DNA of 6,635 nt from JAAYEV01 sp964508195 (GTDB taxonomy: Bacteria > Bacillota > Clostridia > Ch29), in NCBI GenBank assembly GCA_964508195.1, contig CAZDSH010000073.1:1-6635 (forward strand). The letters run 5' to 3'. Numbering within the stretch: the stretch's first letter is position 1; the number at the start of each line of letters is the position of its first letter. Shown here one piece after another: positions 1 through 5,173 of this stretch. A program made the position numbers and the translations under genes. The notes beneath the pieces were generated by a model, which saw only the letters and a list, made by a program, of their open reading frames with translations, was not told where the DNA came from and did not search any database.

Positions 1-82
1 ACGCTGGTGCTACGCTCAGGATGACACGCTAGTGCTACGCTCAGGATGACACGCTGGTGCTACGCTCAGGCTGACACGCTGG
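1..82. repeat. 25-bp tandem repeat array, cut by the window edge
   Basis: Three contiguous 25-bp units (1-25, 26-50, 51-75) differ at only one or two positions, and a partial fourth unit (76-82) follows. Each unit contains GCTACGCTCAGGATGAC, with an A to C change in the third. Read on the minus strand the core is GTCATCCTGAGCGTAGC, which resembles a dispersed intergenic repeat core (TCATCCTGAGCG.AGCGAAGGATC type) that I recall from many bacterial genomes. The array probably continues to the left. No ORF is supported here. Confidence 0.9.
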
Positions 83-130
83 AGATGTAAAGTCCTTTAT
101 CACGTTATATATAGCCTATCGGCTTCGGAC

Positions 131-294
131 AGCGGAAATTCTGATCCTTCGCCCTCTGCGCTCCATTTATTATGCGGGTGTAAGCTCAGCTACGGACAGC
201 CTAATGCCTTCCACTTCCCGCATCCCGCCTCCTGCTTCCCACTATCCACTAATCACTAATCACTTTCAAGTATAGCCTCGCATCCCATGGAGCA
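131..294. repeat. Composite repeat module, copy A (8 heptamers)
   Basis: The module has three parts. The left block (131-209) matches 402-480 with four mismatches in 79 bp. The core (210-265) is eight 7-bp units in strict register, such as TCCACTT, CCCGCAT, CCTGCTT and ATCACTA. The right block (266-294) is a near match to 614-642. Copy B has the same three parts in the same order, so the whole assembly was duplicated and only the array length differs greatly. The left block read on the minus strand contains GGCGAAGGATCAGAAT, which may be a diverged relative of the 25-bp repeat family at the window start (inference). Confidence 0.85.
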
Positions 295-298
295 AATC

Positions 299-354
299 CA
301 TACCTCCCACTAATCACTAATCACTAATCACTATCCATTAACCACTTCTCACTT
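299..354. repeat. Heptamer tandem array between the modules
   Basis: Seven in-register heptamers run from 306 to 354 (CCCACTA, ATCACTA three times, TCCATTA, ACCACTT, CTCACTT), perhaps preceded by CATACCT at 299-305. It starts just after the right block of module A. No left block precedes it and no right block follows it, so it may be the remains of a third module. Confidence 0.8.
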
Positions 355-360
355 CACACA

Positions 361-393
361 AATGTGGCAAACAAAACGTCCCCTTGCCACATT
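361..393. repeat. REP-like palindrome with GGGGACG spacer
   Basis: Perfect 10-bp inverted arms (AATGTGGCAA at 361-370 and TTGCCACATT at 384-393) flank a 13-nt spacer. On the minus strand the spacer begins GGGGACG. The two palindromes at 5005-5039 and 5131-5160 have the same 13-nt spacer length and the same GGGACG at the same place, although their arms are entirely different. It is not followed by a T tract, so a terminator role is unlikely. Confidence 0.7.
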
Positions 394-401
394 ATCTATA
401 C

Positions 402-642
402 AGCGTAAATTCTGATCCTACGCCCTCTGCGCTCCATTTATTATGCGGGAGTAAGCCCAGCTACGGACAGCCTAATGCCTCCCACTTCCCACCTCCCACC
501 TCCCGCCTCCCACCTCCCGCATCCCACCTCCCGCATCCCGCATCCCGCCTCCCACCTCCCGCATCCTACCTCCTACCTCCTACCTCCTACCTCCCACCTC
601 TCACTTCCCATTTACAAGCATAGCTTCGCATCCCATGAAGCA
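402..642. repeat. Composite repeat module, copy B (19 heptamers)
   Basis: The left block is at 402-480, an uninterrupted array of nineteen heptamers is at 481-613, and the right block is at 614-642. Every heptamer has a purine at its fourth position and pyrimidines at positions 1-3, which makes this strand strongly pyrimidine-biased. Variants cluster: four consecutive CCTACCT units (565-592), and repeated CCCGCAT/CCCACCT alternation earlier. That clustering fits local expansion by slippage or unequal exchange. Translations of this tract give proline/serine/histidine low-complexity peptides with no ribosome site, so it is not treated as coding. Confidence 0.9.
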
Positions 643-643
643 T

Positions 644-671
644 TGGACAAGCATGGACAAGCCCGTATAAT
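644..671 (+). promoter_or_regulatory. Possible sigma-A promoter upstream of DUF1659
   Basis: TGGACA (644-649, five of six to TTGACA) is separated by 16 bp from an exact TATAAT (666-671). The site abuts the right end of repeat module B (ends 642). It would start transcription near 678 and give a leader of about 200 nt before the DUF1659 start. This is inferred from sequence only. Confidence 0.5.
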
Positions 672-677
672 CATCAT

Positions 678-880
678 ATCCGGGTTTTTACTTTTTGCTA
701 ACTAAAAACTGAAGGATCAGGTTCTAATAGTGTCGGGTTATGGAGGAAAGGCGATCTTAACCCGGTATTTTTATAAGGAAAATGTGTCTATAGTAGAAAA
801 GTCCGACCCCCATGGGGCCTATTGCGCTTTTTAAAAGCGATGATTTTTCCTGTAGAATTGCGTTGAAAGGGGGTGAGGAT
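678..880 (+). other. Structured leader upstream of DUF1659; no known RNA family recognised
   Basis: This gap contains several short inverted repeats: CGGGTTA (734-740) with TAACCCG (758-764), CCCCATGGGG (808-817), and CGCTTTT (825-831) with AAAAGCG (833-839). GTCGG (732-736) could alternatively pair with CCGAC (803-807), which would exclude the first hairpin. A purine-rich ribosome-site-like GGAGGA lies in the loop of that hairpin. I match none of this to a known riboswitch, and the structures may have no function. Confidence 0.3.
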
Positions 881-1105
881 ATGCCCTTACAGGTACAACC
901 GCTGGATTCAAAATTGAAGCTAAAGTATGAGATAGGGACCGACGACAATGGTAACCCGAAGTATTCCACGAGGACTTACTCCGGGATCAAGCCTGCCGCC
1001 GAGGACCAGGATGTTTATGATGTGGCGGTGGCCTTCGCCGGGTTACAGGAGTATCCGCTTTCCTTCGTCAACAGGGTAAACGAAGTGGAAATGGTAGACG
1101 TCTAG
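881..1105 (+). CDS. DUF1659 family protein
   Basis: This encodes a 74-residue protein of the DUF1659 family, whose function is unknown to me. The family is small and commonly sits next to DUF2922 genes in Firmicutes, as here. Visible family features are an N-terminal segment with a run of charged and hydrophobic residues (KLKLKYEIG), the central 'GNPKYSTRTYSGIKP' stretch, and a C-terminal part ending near 'VNRVNEVEMVDV'. There is no signal peptide or membrane segment, so it should be cytoplasmic. The start at 881 is preferred to an in-frame ATG at 812 because AGGGGGTGA lies at 868-876, four bases upstream. The downstream DUF2922 gene has the same site at the same spacing. The extra 23 residues from 812 would run through a hairpin-rich leader with no ribosome site. 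Confidence 0.88.
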   Translation: MPLQVQPLDSKLKLKYEIGTDDNGNPKYSTRTYSGIKPAAEDQDVYDVAVAFAGLQEYPLSFVNRVNEVEMVDV

Positions 1106-1142
1106 GACCGGACATTTGCATGTTAAGTATAAAGGCCCTGAG

Positions 1143-1181
1143 GGGGCGGCGGTTATTTTTATACGTTCCCGCGCCCCTTTT
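1143..1181 (+). terminator. Hairpin with short T tract between DUF1659 and DUF2922
   Basis: GGGGCG (1143-1148) pairs with CGCCCC (1172-1177). After a bulged G, CGG (1150-1152) pairs with CCG (1169-1171). The loop is A+T-rich and TTTT follows. It could be a leaky terminator or an RNA processing/stability element that sets the ratio of the two small proteins. The T run is short, so efficient termination is doubtful. Confidence 0.4.
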
Positions 1182-1210
1182 GCATCATCGGCCATGGAGG
1201 GGGTGAACAA

Positions 1211-1429
1211 ATGGCTGTAAAGCTTGAGATGATATTTATAAATGCCGCCGGAAGAAAGACCACGCTGTCCGTGCATAACGCCAGGGAAAACATTACTGCC
1301 GAGGAAGTCCAGGCTGCAATGGATCTGGTGTTAGAGGGGGATATATTCACCACTAACGGTGGTGATATAGTAGCTATAAGCAATGCCAGAATAGTAGCAA
1401 CGGATATCACGGAGATACCTGTAGAATAG
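1211..1429 (+). CDS. DUF2922 family protein
   Basis: This encodes a 72-residue protein of the DUF2922 family, whose biochemical role is unknown. The protein follows the family pattern: an N-terminal beta-strand segment (KLEMIFINAAGRKTTLSV), an acidic helix with 'ENITAEEVQAAMDLVL', then 'IFTTNGGDIVAISNARIVATDITEI'. Its length is normal for the family. The start is set by AGGGGGTGA (1198-1206) four bases before the ATG. The site is identical in sequence and spacing to that of the DUF1659 gene 106 bp upstream, so the two are probably one transcription unit with matched translation. No YvrJ-type small membrane gene, a frequent third partner, is seen nearby. No signal peptide or transmembrane stretch is present. 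Confidence 0.9.
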   Translation: MAVKLEMIFINAAGRKTTLSVHNARENITAEEVQAAMDLVLEGDIFTTNGGDIVAISNARIVATDITEIPVE

Positions 1430-1446
1430 ATCAATATAGCTTTTAA

Positions 1447-1479
1447 CCTGCCGGGGCCGGTATTATGGGTCCCGGCGGG
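1447..1479 (+). terminator. G+C-rich hairpin ending the DUF1659-DUF2922 unit
   Basis: A 12-bp stem joins 1447-1458 and 1468-1479 around a 9-nt loop. It pairs throughout on the plus-strand transcript if two G-U wobbles are allowed; on the minus strand these become A-C mismatches, which gives it polarity. It lies 17 bp after the DUF2922 stop. The usual T tract is missing (CTTATG follows), so it may protect the 3' end or act as a weak terminator. Confidence 0.55.
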
Positions 1480-1532
1480 GCTTATGTGCAGCATTGATAT
1501 TTTGATTAATCACCAAAAACTTATAAGGGGCT

Positions 1533-1538
1533 TATAAT
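1533..1538 (+). promoter_or_regulatory. -10 box for the ComK-like gene
   Basis: This is an exact TATAAT. No good -35 sequence lies at 16-18 bp; TTGATT at 1502-1507 is 25 bp away. Transcription from here would begin near 1545 and leave a leader of only about 33 nt, inside which the ribosome site falls. Dependence on an activator is possible. Confidence 0.45.
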
Positions 1539-1577
1539 GTCTTAGGAGGAGACGAACATTTTAGGAGGCTAAAAAAA

Positions 1578-2150
1578 TTGTGCGAATCACATTCTATGAA
1601 GAAAGGTATAATAGCTGCCCTCGTACCTATTTATCATAGTAGCTACGGTAATGCTACAAAGGTAATGTATTTGGACAAGGACTGCGATACCGTGCCACGC
1701 GCTGTAAAAACGGTATTACGAAATATTGCAAAGGAAAACGCTGTTGATATCGAGGCTTTCAGGAAAAAGTACGGCAAACTGTTGGGCTGCGGTAGGGCCG
1801 CACCTATACCTATAGACAAAGATACTATATTTATTCCGCTAAAAATGCGTAAGGTCATATCAAAGAATGATTCCGCCAGGGGTTATATAAACTGTCTAGC
1901 CATTAAGGAAGTGCAGAGCGAGGATGAGGGTCCCCTCTGCATCGTGGTATTGCAGGACGATACGAAAGTGAAATGTTTCCACAGCAAAAAGAATATAAGG
2001 CAGCATATAAGCCATTGCTGTTTTGTGCATACACAGCTAACCGGTATCCTAGGAACCGATCATGGAGGGATAGGGAATTATCTGGATTACCCTGCTACGA
2101 AAGCGGATATAGCGTTGCTTCTCAAAGAAATACGGCAGTTAAGGGGATAA
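1578..2150 (+). CDS. ComK-like protein (putative competence-type transcription regulator)
   Basis: This encodes a 190-residue protein. I read it as ComK-like by aligning it by eye with Bacillus subtilis ComK. An N-terminal hydrophobic strand (IIAALVP) is followed by 'GKLLGCGRAAPIPIDKDTIF', matching ComK's 'RFFGSSYAGRK...PIMVD...IFLFP' region. Next comes 'GYINCLAIKEV', matching 'GWISHVHVKEF', then 'DTKVKCFHSKKNIRQHISHC', matching the 'NGKTMELPISYNSFENQV' segment. Length is close to ComK's 192. If correct, it would be a cytoplasmic DNA-binding regulator. Translation most likely starts at TTG 1578, because TTAGGAGG (1561-1568) sits 9 bp upstream. An in-frame ATG at 1596 has no site of its own. 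A second TTAGGAGG occurs at 1542-1549. Seven or more cysteines are unusual for the family. No target genes are visible here, and the assignment needs a profile search. Confidence 0.55.
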   Translation: MCESHSMKKGIIAALVPIYHSSYGNATKVMYLDKDCDTVPRAVKTVLRNIAKENAVDIEAFRKKYGKLLGCGRAAPIPIDKDTIFIPLKMRKVISKNDSARGYINCLAIKEVQSEDEGPLCIVVLQDDTKVKCFHSKKNIRQHISHCCFVHTQLTGILGTDHGGIGNYLDYPATKADIALLLKEIRQLRG

Positions 2151-2206
2151 GCAGCCGGGCAATATTACATTCCCATTACAGCTTTATTACAATATGGTCC
2201 TATTCG

Positions 2207-2235
2207 TTGACCCTCTTAATTCCTAATGTTATAAT
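2207..2235 (+). promoter_or_regulatory. Near-consensus sigma-A promoter for the SLH gene
   Basis: TTGACC (2207-2212), a 17-bp spacer and an exact TATAAT (2230-2235) preceded by the extended -10 TG (2227-2228). This is the best promoter in the window, as expected for an abundant envelope protein. Initiation near 2242 would give a 5' leader of about 74 nt ending in AAGGAGG. Confidence 0.8.
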
Positions 2236-2315
2236 GATGGTAGAATATGGAATGGGCTTGTCCTGCGCTATATTCAATGAAGTAAGCAGCAACAGCCGAA
2301 AGGAGGGTAGAAAAT

Positions 2316-4871
2316 ATGAGAAATACGAAAAGGATTTTAGCACTATTCCTTATTATGACGCTGGCCTTTGGCGCATTTACTTTCGTCACCGCGGCACCGG
2401 AGGATGTAATAGGTACTGACTGTGAGGATGCCGTATCGAGGCTTACGGCTTTAGGCATAATAACCGGCTATCCCGACGGTACCTATAGACCCGAGCAGCC
2501 CGTTACAAGGGCGGAGTTTGCCAAAATAATAATCGGTGCCCTTGGTATAGGTGATGCGGCCCTTTACGCCGCAGGCCCGACTAAGTTTCCAGACGTGCCT
2601 GCAAGCCATTGGGCCTCCGGTTATATAAACGTGGCATCGGATACCGGTATCATAAACGGTTATCCCGATGGAACATTCCTACCGGAAAGGTCCGTCACCT
2701 TTGCCGAGGCTGTTAAAATGATAGTGGCGGGCCTTGGCTATACGCCGATGGCCGAAACCATAGGTGGGTATCCCGGTGGTTACCTTGCCGTGGCCGCGGA
2801 AAAGGATATTACCGATGGCGTCAATGTGGTGGGTTCGATATCGGCAAACCGCGGATCCATAGCTATGATGGTGGACAATTCCCTTGAGGTTGAACTTATG
2901 GAGCAGGTATCCTATGGCGGTAGGCCCACCTGGAGTACCGTGGATAAGACATTGCTTAAAAATAAACTAAAGGTCGAAGAAATGAAGGGTACCGTAGGTG
3001 CTATTTCAAAGACCGCTAGGTTAAAGGAAAAGGAATTCGAACTAAGGGATAAAAGGGGCCGATTGATCGATACCTATGAGATGGCCATTGATATAAATAC
3101 GGAAAGTTTATTTCTTAAGGATGTTAAAATACTGCACAAGAACAAAAAAGTCGTATGGGTCAGCGTCGAGACCGGCGATAGGGATATACTCCTTGATACC
3201 GTCGTCGTAGACGGTAGGACCGATGATAAAAAAGTAGAATTGAAGATTTCGGATAAAACCTATTCATGGCTTGATGGCGATATAAAAAACGCAACGATAT
3301 ACGTAAACTATGAGGAAGTTAAATATAAGGATGCGGGTGATGCGGAAAAATTAGAGGGTATGTACGGCTATTTCCTGTTTGACGGTAAGGAGATAAAGGC
3401 TGCAAACCTCTTTGATTTTGATAAAGGGGATAGGGGCTTTGTAACCGGTGTATACAGGGATGAAATAGAGTACATTGACCTGTATAACGCCGACGAACAG
3501 TACCTTGGGCTGGATGATTATGACGAAGTATATGTATACAACAGCGATTTTTCAAAGGCAAGGCTTGGCGATATAGACGAGGAAATGGTTATGTACTACT
3601 GGTCTAACGATGATGATGAGCTTTTTGTGATGATATTGCAGGATGAAGTAGCCGGCAGGGTCACAAGGCTTCGGGCCGATAGGTTAACGGTAGGCGGTAC
3701 CAATTACTCTATTACCGATGATGCGTCTATAATATCCGTAAACAGGGGTAAAGACTTTAAAGAGTTCGATGACGTAACAAAATTCGACATTATGGACGAG
3801 AGGGTGGATATCTATCTCGACCTTAACGGCGATATCGCGGCCCTTGTTACCGATGCTAAGGTAACGAGCGATGCTCTTTATGGTCTCGTGACCTGGGTAT
3901 ATACCGGAAGGAACCCGAGTGTCGCTATATATACCGCCGAGGATAGGGAACGGGAGTACTGTTTTGAAAAAAGAACCGACGGGGATTACTTTGTCGAAAA
4001 TTATCCGAACGATAACAAAACCGTTTGGGCGATAAAGTATAAGCTGAACAGCGATGGCGAGATAGCAAAGGATAGTGTTACGGTTATAGCAGGGAATGGG
4101 AATGTGGATTTCGGCAATGGGGCTCTGGGCACCAAAACCAAAGTGACTAAAAGGGCTGACAGAAAGTATGTAGAGGCCGGAAGCGATATATATTATATAA
4201 ACAGCGATACCGTCATAATGAAAGCCCTTAATAGGGATAGCGGAGGCGTTGAACTGGATCCCGAGGTTATAGACTATAAGACCTTAGTGGACATGGCCGT
4301 TGCCAAAAATGTAGGGGATGCTATTGTGTTCGGCGAAAAGGGAAGGACCGCGGATATGATAGTATTCTTGGATAAAGACTTTGAAGGCCGAAGGGACGAT
4401 GTTTATTTCGGTGTGGTAACCGACGATCCTGTGATGCTATCAAGGAATAATTGGTTCGCAGAAATAGACGTATACGGTGACGGGAGGGATTATTACAAAC
4501 TGAAATCCCGTACCCAGGTTAAAGAGGGAGAGCTAATCGCCTTCTACCTCGATAATAAAGATAATGTGACGGAAACCGTATGCGGTGTAGTGTATGAGAA
4601 CAGCAGCAACGCAAGGATAGTAGCCGGCATCGTGTACGAACGAGAAGGAAGCTATATCGAAATAGGAGGGGCTGACGGGCATGATGGCAGTTACAGGGTA
4701 GCCAGTAGTGCCGTAATGTACCGGCTTGACGGCGATGAACTTAACCTTAATGAATATAGCATTGACGGCACGACAAGGCTTACAAGGATCAAAGTAGGCG
4801 ATCGTATTGCGATTTTGTATGATCTAAAGGAGAGGGAAGTAAAGGCGGCTATTGTCGCACCGAAGAAATAG
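2316..4871 (+). CDS. SLH-domain S-layer-type cell-surface protein
   Basis: This encodes an 851-residue secreted surface protein, probably a structural S-layer or S-layer-associated component anchored to secondary cell-wall polymer. Residues 1-26 form a Sec signal peptide (MRNTKR, a hydrophobic core, then VTA as cleavage site). SLH repeats follow at about 30-78, 89-142 and a degenerate one at 144-195. The ligand-binding TRAE motif is intact in the first (VTRAEFAK), reads TFAE in the second and NRGS in the third. The remaining ~650 residues are rich in Asp, Lys and Tyr and predicted beta-rich. Loosely repeated modules end in patterns like 'ERVDIYLDLNGDIAALV' and 'GDRIAILYDLKEREVKAAIV', without a recognisable enzyme motif. 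AAGGAGG (2300-2306) lies 9 bp before the ATG, and a strong promoter precedes it. A stray copy of its last coding bases follows the stop. Confidence 0.9.
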   Translation: MRNTKRILALFLIMTLAFGAFTFVTAAPEDVIGTDCEDAVSRLTALGIITGYPDGTYRPEQPVTRAEFAKIIIGALGIGDAALYAAGPTKFPDVPASHWASGYINVASDTGIINGYPDGTFLPERSVTFAEAVKMIVAGLGYTPMAETIGGYPGGYLAVAAEKDITDGVNVVGSISANRGSIAMMVDNSLEVELMEQVSYGGRPTWSTVDKTLLKNKLKVEEMKGTVGAISKTARLKEKEFELRDKRGRLIDTYEMAIDINTESLFLKDVKILHKNKKVVWVSVETGDRDILLDTVVVDGRTDDKKVELKISDKTYSWLDGDIKNATIYVNYEEVKYKDAGDAEKLEGMYGYFLFDGKEIKAANLFDFDKGDRGFVTGVYRDEIEYIDLYNADEQYLGLDDYDEVYVYNSDFSKARLGDIDEEMVMYYWSNDDDELFVMILQDEVAGRVTRLRADRLTVGGTNYSITDDASIISVNRGKDFKEFDDVTKFDIMDERVDIYLDLNGDIAALVTDAKVTSDALYGLVTWVYTGRNPSVAIYTAEDREREYCFEKRTDGDYFVENYPNDNKTVWAIKYKLNSDGEIAKDSVTVIAGNGNVDFGNGALGTKTKVTKRADRKYVEAGSDIYYINSDTVIMKALNRDSGGVELDPEVIDYKTLVDMAVAKNVGDAIVFGEKGRTADMIVFLDKDFEGRRDDVYFGVVTDDPVMLSRNNWFAEIDVYGDGRDYYKLKSRTQVKEGELIAFYLDNKDNVTETVCGVVYENSSNARIVAGIVYEREGSYIEIGGADGHDGSYRVASSAVMYRLDGDELNLNEYSIDGTTRLTRIKVGDRIAILYDLKEREVKAAIVAPKK
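4794..4829 (+). repeat. Direct repeat, copy inside the SLH gene 3' end
   Basis: These 36 bp match 4898-4933 with a single mismatch (G to A). The copy encodes 'VGDRIAILYDLK' in the last beta-rich module of the SLH protein. Confidence 0.92.
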
Positions 4872-4897
4872 ATGATATAGCAAAGCAGATAATCTAT

Positions 4898-4933
4898 GTA
4901 GGCGATCATATTGCGATTTTGTATGATCTAAAG
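4898..4933 (+). repeat. Direct repeat, stray copy downstream of the SLH gene stop
   Basis: This is identical to 4794-4829 at 35 of 36 positions but lies after the stop codon. The 104-bp offset puts it out of the main reading frame. In its own frame it would read 'VGDHIAILYDLKKGKKS'. It looks like leftover gene sequence from a partial duplication, or from recombination with a paralogous SLH gene, rather than part of an expressed protein. Confidence 0.9.
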
Positions 4934-4952
4934 AAAGGTAAAAAGTCTCTAA

Positions 4953-4984
4953 TAAAGCCCGGCCGGTTAATCGGCCGGGCTTTA
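4953..4984. terminator. Strong hairpin downstream of the SLH gene
   Basis: A perfect 13-bp stem (4953-4965 with 4972-4984) encloses the loop GTTAAT. It lies 82 bp after the SLH stop codon. The plus strand ends in TTTACAAATG, so the T tract is weak, but the stem is very stable. It probably terminates or caps the long S-layer messenger. Confidence 0.75.
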
Positions 4985-5004
4985 CAAATGCGGCACGGGG
5001 CAGG

Positions 5005-5039
5005 GTGTGTGTCACAGGGACGGGGGTAGTGACACACAC
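5005..5039. repeat. REP-like palindrome with GGGACG spacer, copy 2
   Basis: Perfect 11-bp arms (GTGTGTGTCAC at 5005-5015 and GTGACACACAC at 5029-5039) flank a 13-nt spacer, AGGGACGGGGGTA. The central 29 bp match 5131-5159 at 28 positions in the same orientation. The sequence resembles dispersed 'TGTCACAGGGACGG...TGTGACA' intergenic elements that I recall from clostridial genomes. Confidence 0.85.
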
Positions 5040-5062
5040 GAACCAATCAACACAAGAACCAC

Positions 5063-5095
5063 AAAAGAGCCAGCCCTTTCCGGGCCGGCCCTTTT
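5063..5095 (-). terminator. Hairpin between the two palindromes, polarised to the minus strand
   Basis: A 14-bp stem joins 5063-5076 and 5082-5095 around a 5-nt loop. As a minus-strand RNA every position pairs, with two G-U wobbles, and the stem ends in UUUU. As a plus-strand RNA those wobbles become A-C mismatches, although the T run there is longer (TTTTTCTTC). No gene on either strand obviously needs it, so it may belong to the repeat element. Confidence 0.5.
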
Positions 5096-5112
5096 TCTTC
5101 GTGTTTGCACGG

Positions 5113-5173
5113 GTGTGTGTGTCACGGGGATGTGTCACGGGGACGGGGGTAGTGACACACGGGCATGTGTCAC
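5113..5173. repeat. REP-like palindrome copy 3 with extra half-sites
   Basis: The full palindrome is TGTGTCAC (5131-5138), the 13-nt spacer GGGGACGGGGGTA and GTGACACAC (5152-5160). Solitary TGTGTCAC half-sites flank it at 5118-5125 and 5166-5173, each in the same orientation. The rightmost half-site runs into the start of the DUF6431-like ORF. Confidence 0.8.

Noticed and set aside
1..642. CRISPR array
   Set aside because: The 25-bp units are contiguous without unique spacers and the heptamers are far too short; no cas gene is near.
384..705. Two overlapping plus-strand open frames encoding proline/serine/histidine repeats
   Set aside because: They are translations of the heptamer array and its flanks, lack ribosome sites, and two frames look equally 'coding' because 7 is not a multiple of 3.
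812..880. Longer DUF1659 protein starting at 812
   Set aside because: There is no ribosome site before 812, while 881 has AGGGGGTGA at the same spacing as the next gene.
678..880. Known riboswitch (fluoride, c-di-GMP, preQ1) in the DUF1659 leader
   Set aside because: I looked for their conserved core sequences and did not find them.
1159..1494. 111-codon minus-strand frame over DUF2922
   Set aside because: It is antisense to a clear family member with a strong ribosome site, and has no recognisable motif.
1973..2419. 148-codon plus-strand frame spanning the end of the ComK-like gene and the start of the SLH gene
   Set aside because: It overlaps both real genes and the SLH promoter, has no ribosome site and no family resemblance.
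4824..5138. 104-codon minus-strand frame
   Set aside because: It reads through the SLH 3' end, a hairpin and palindromic repeats; composition reflects repeats, not a protein.
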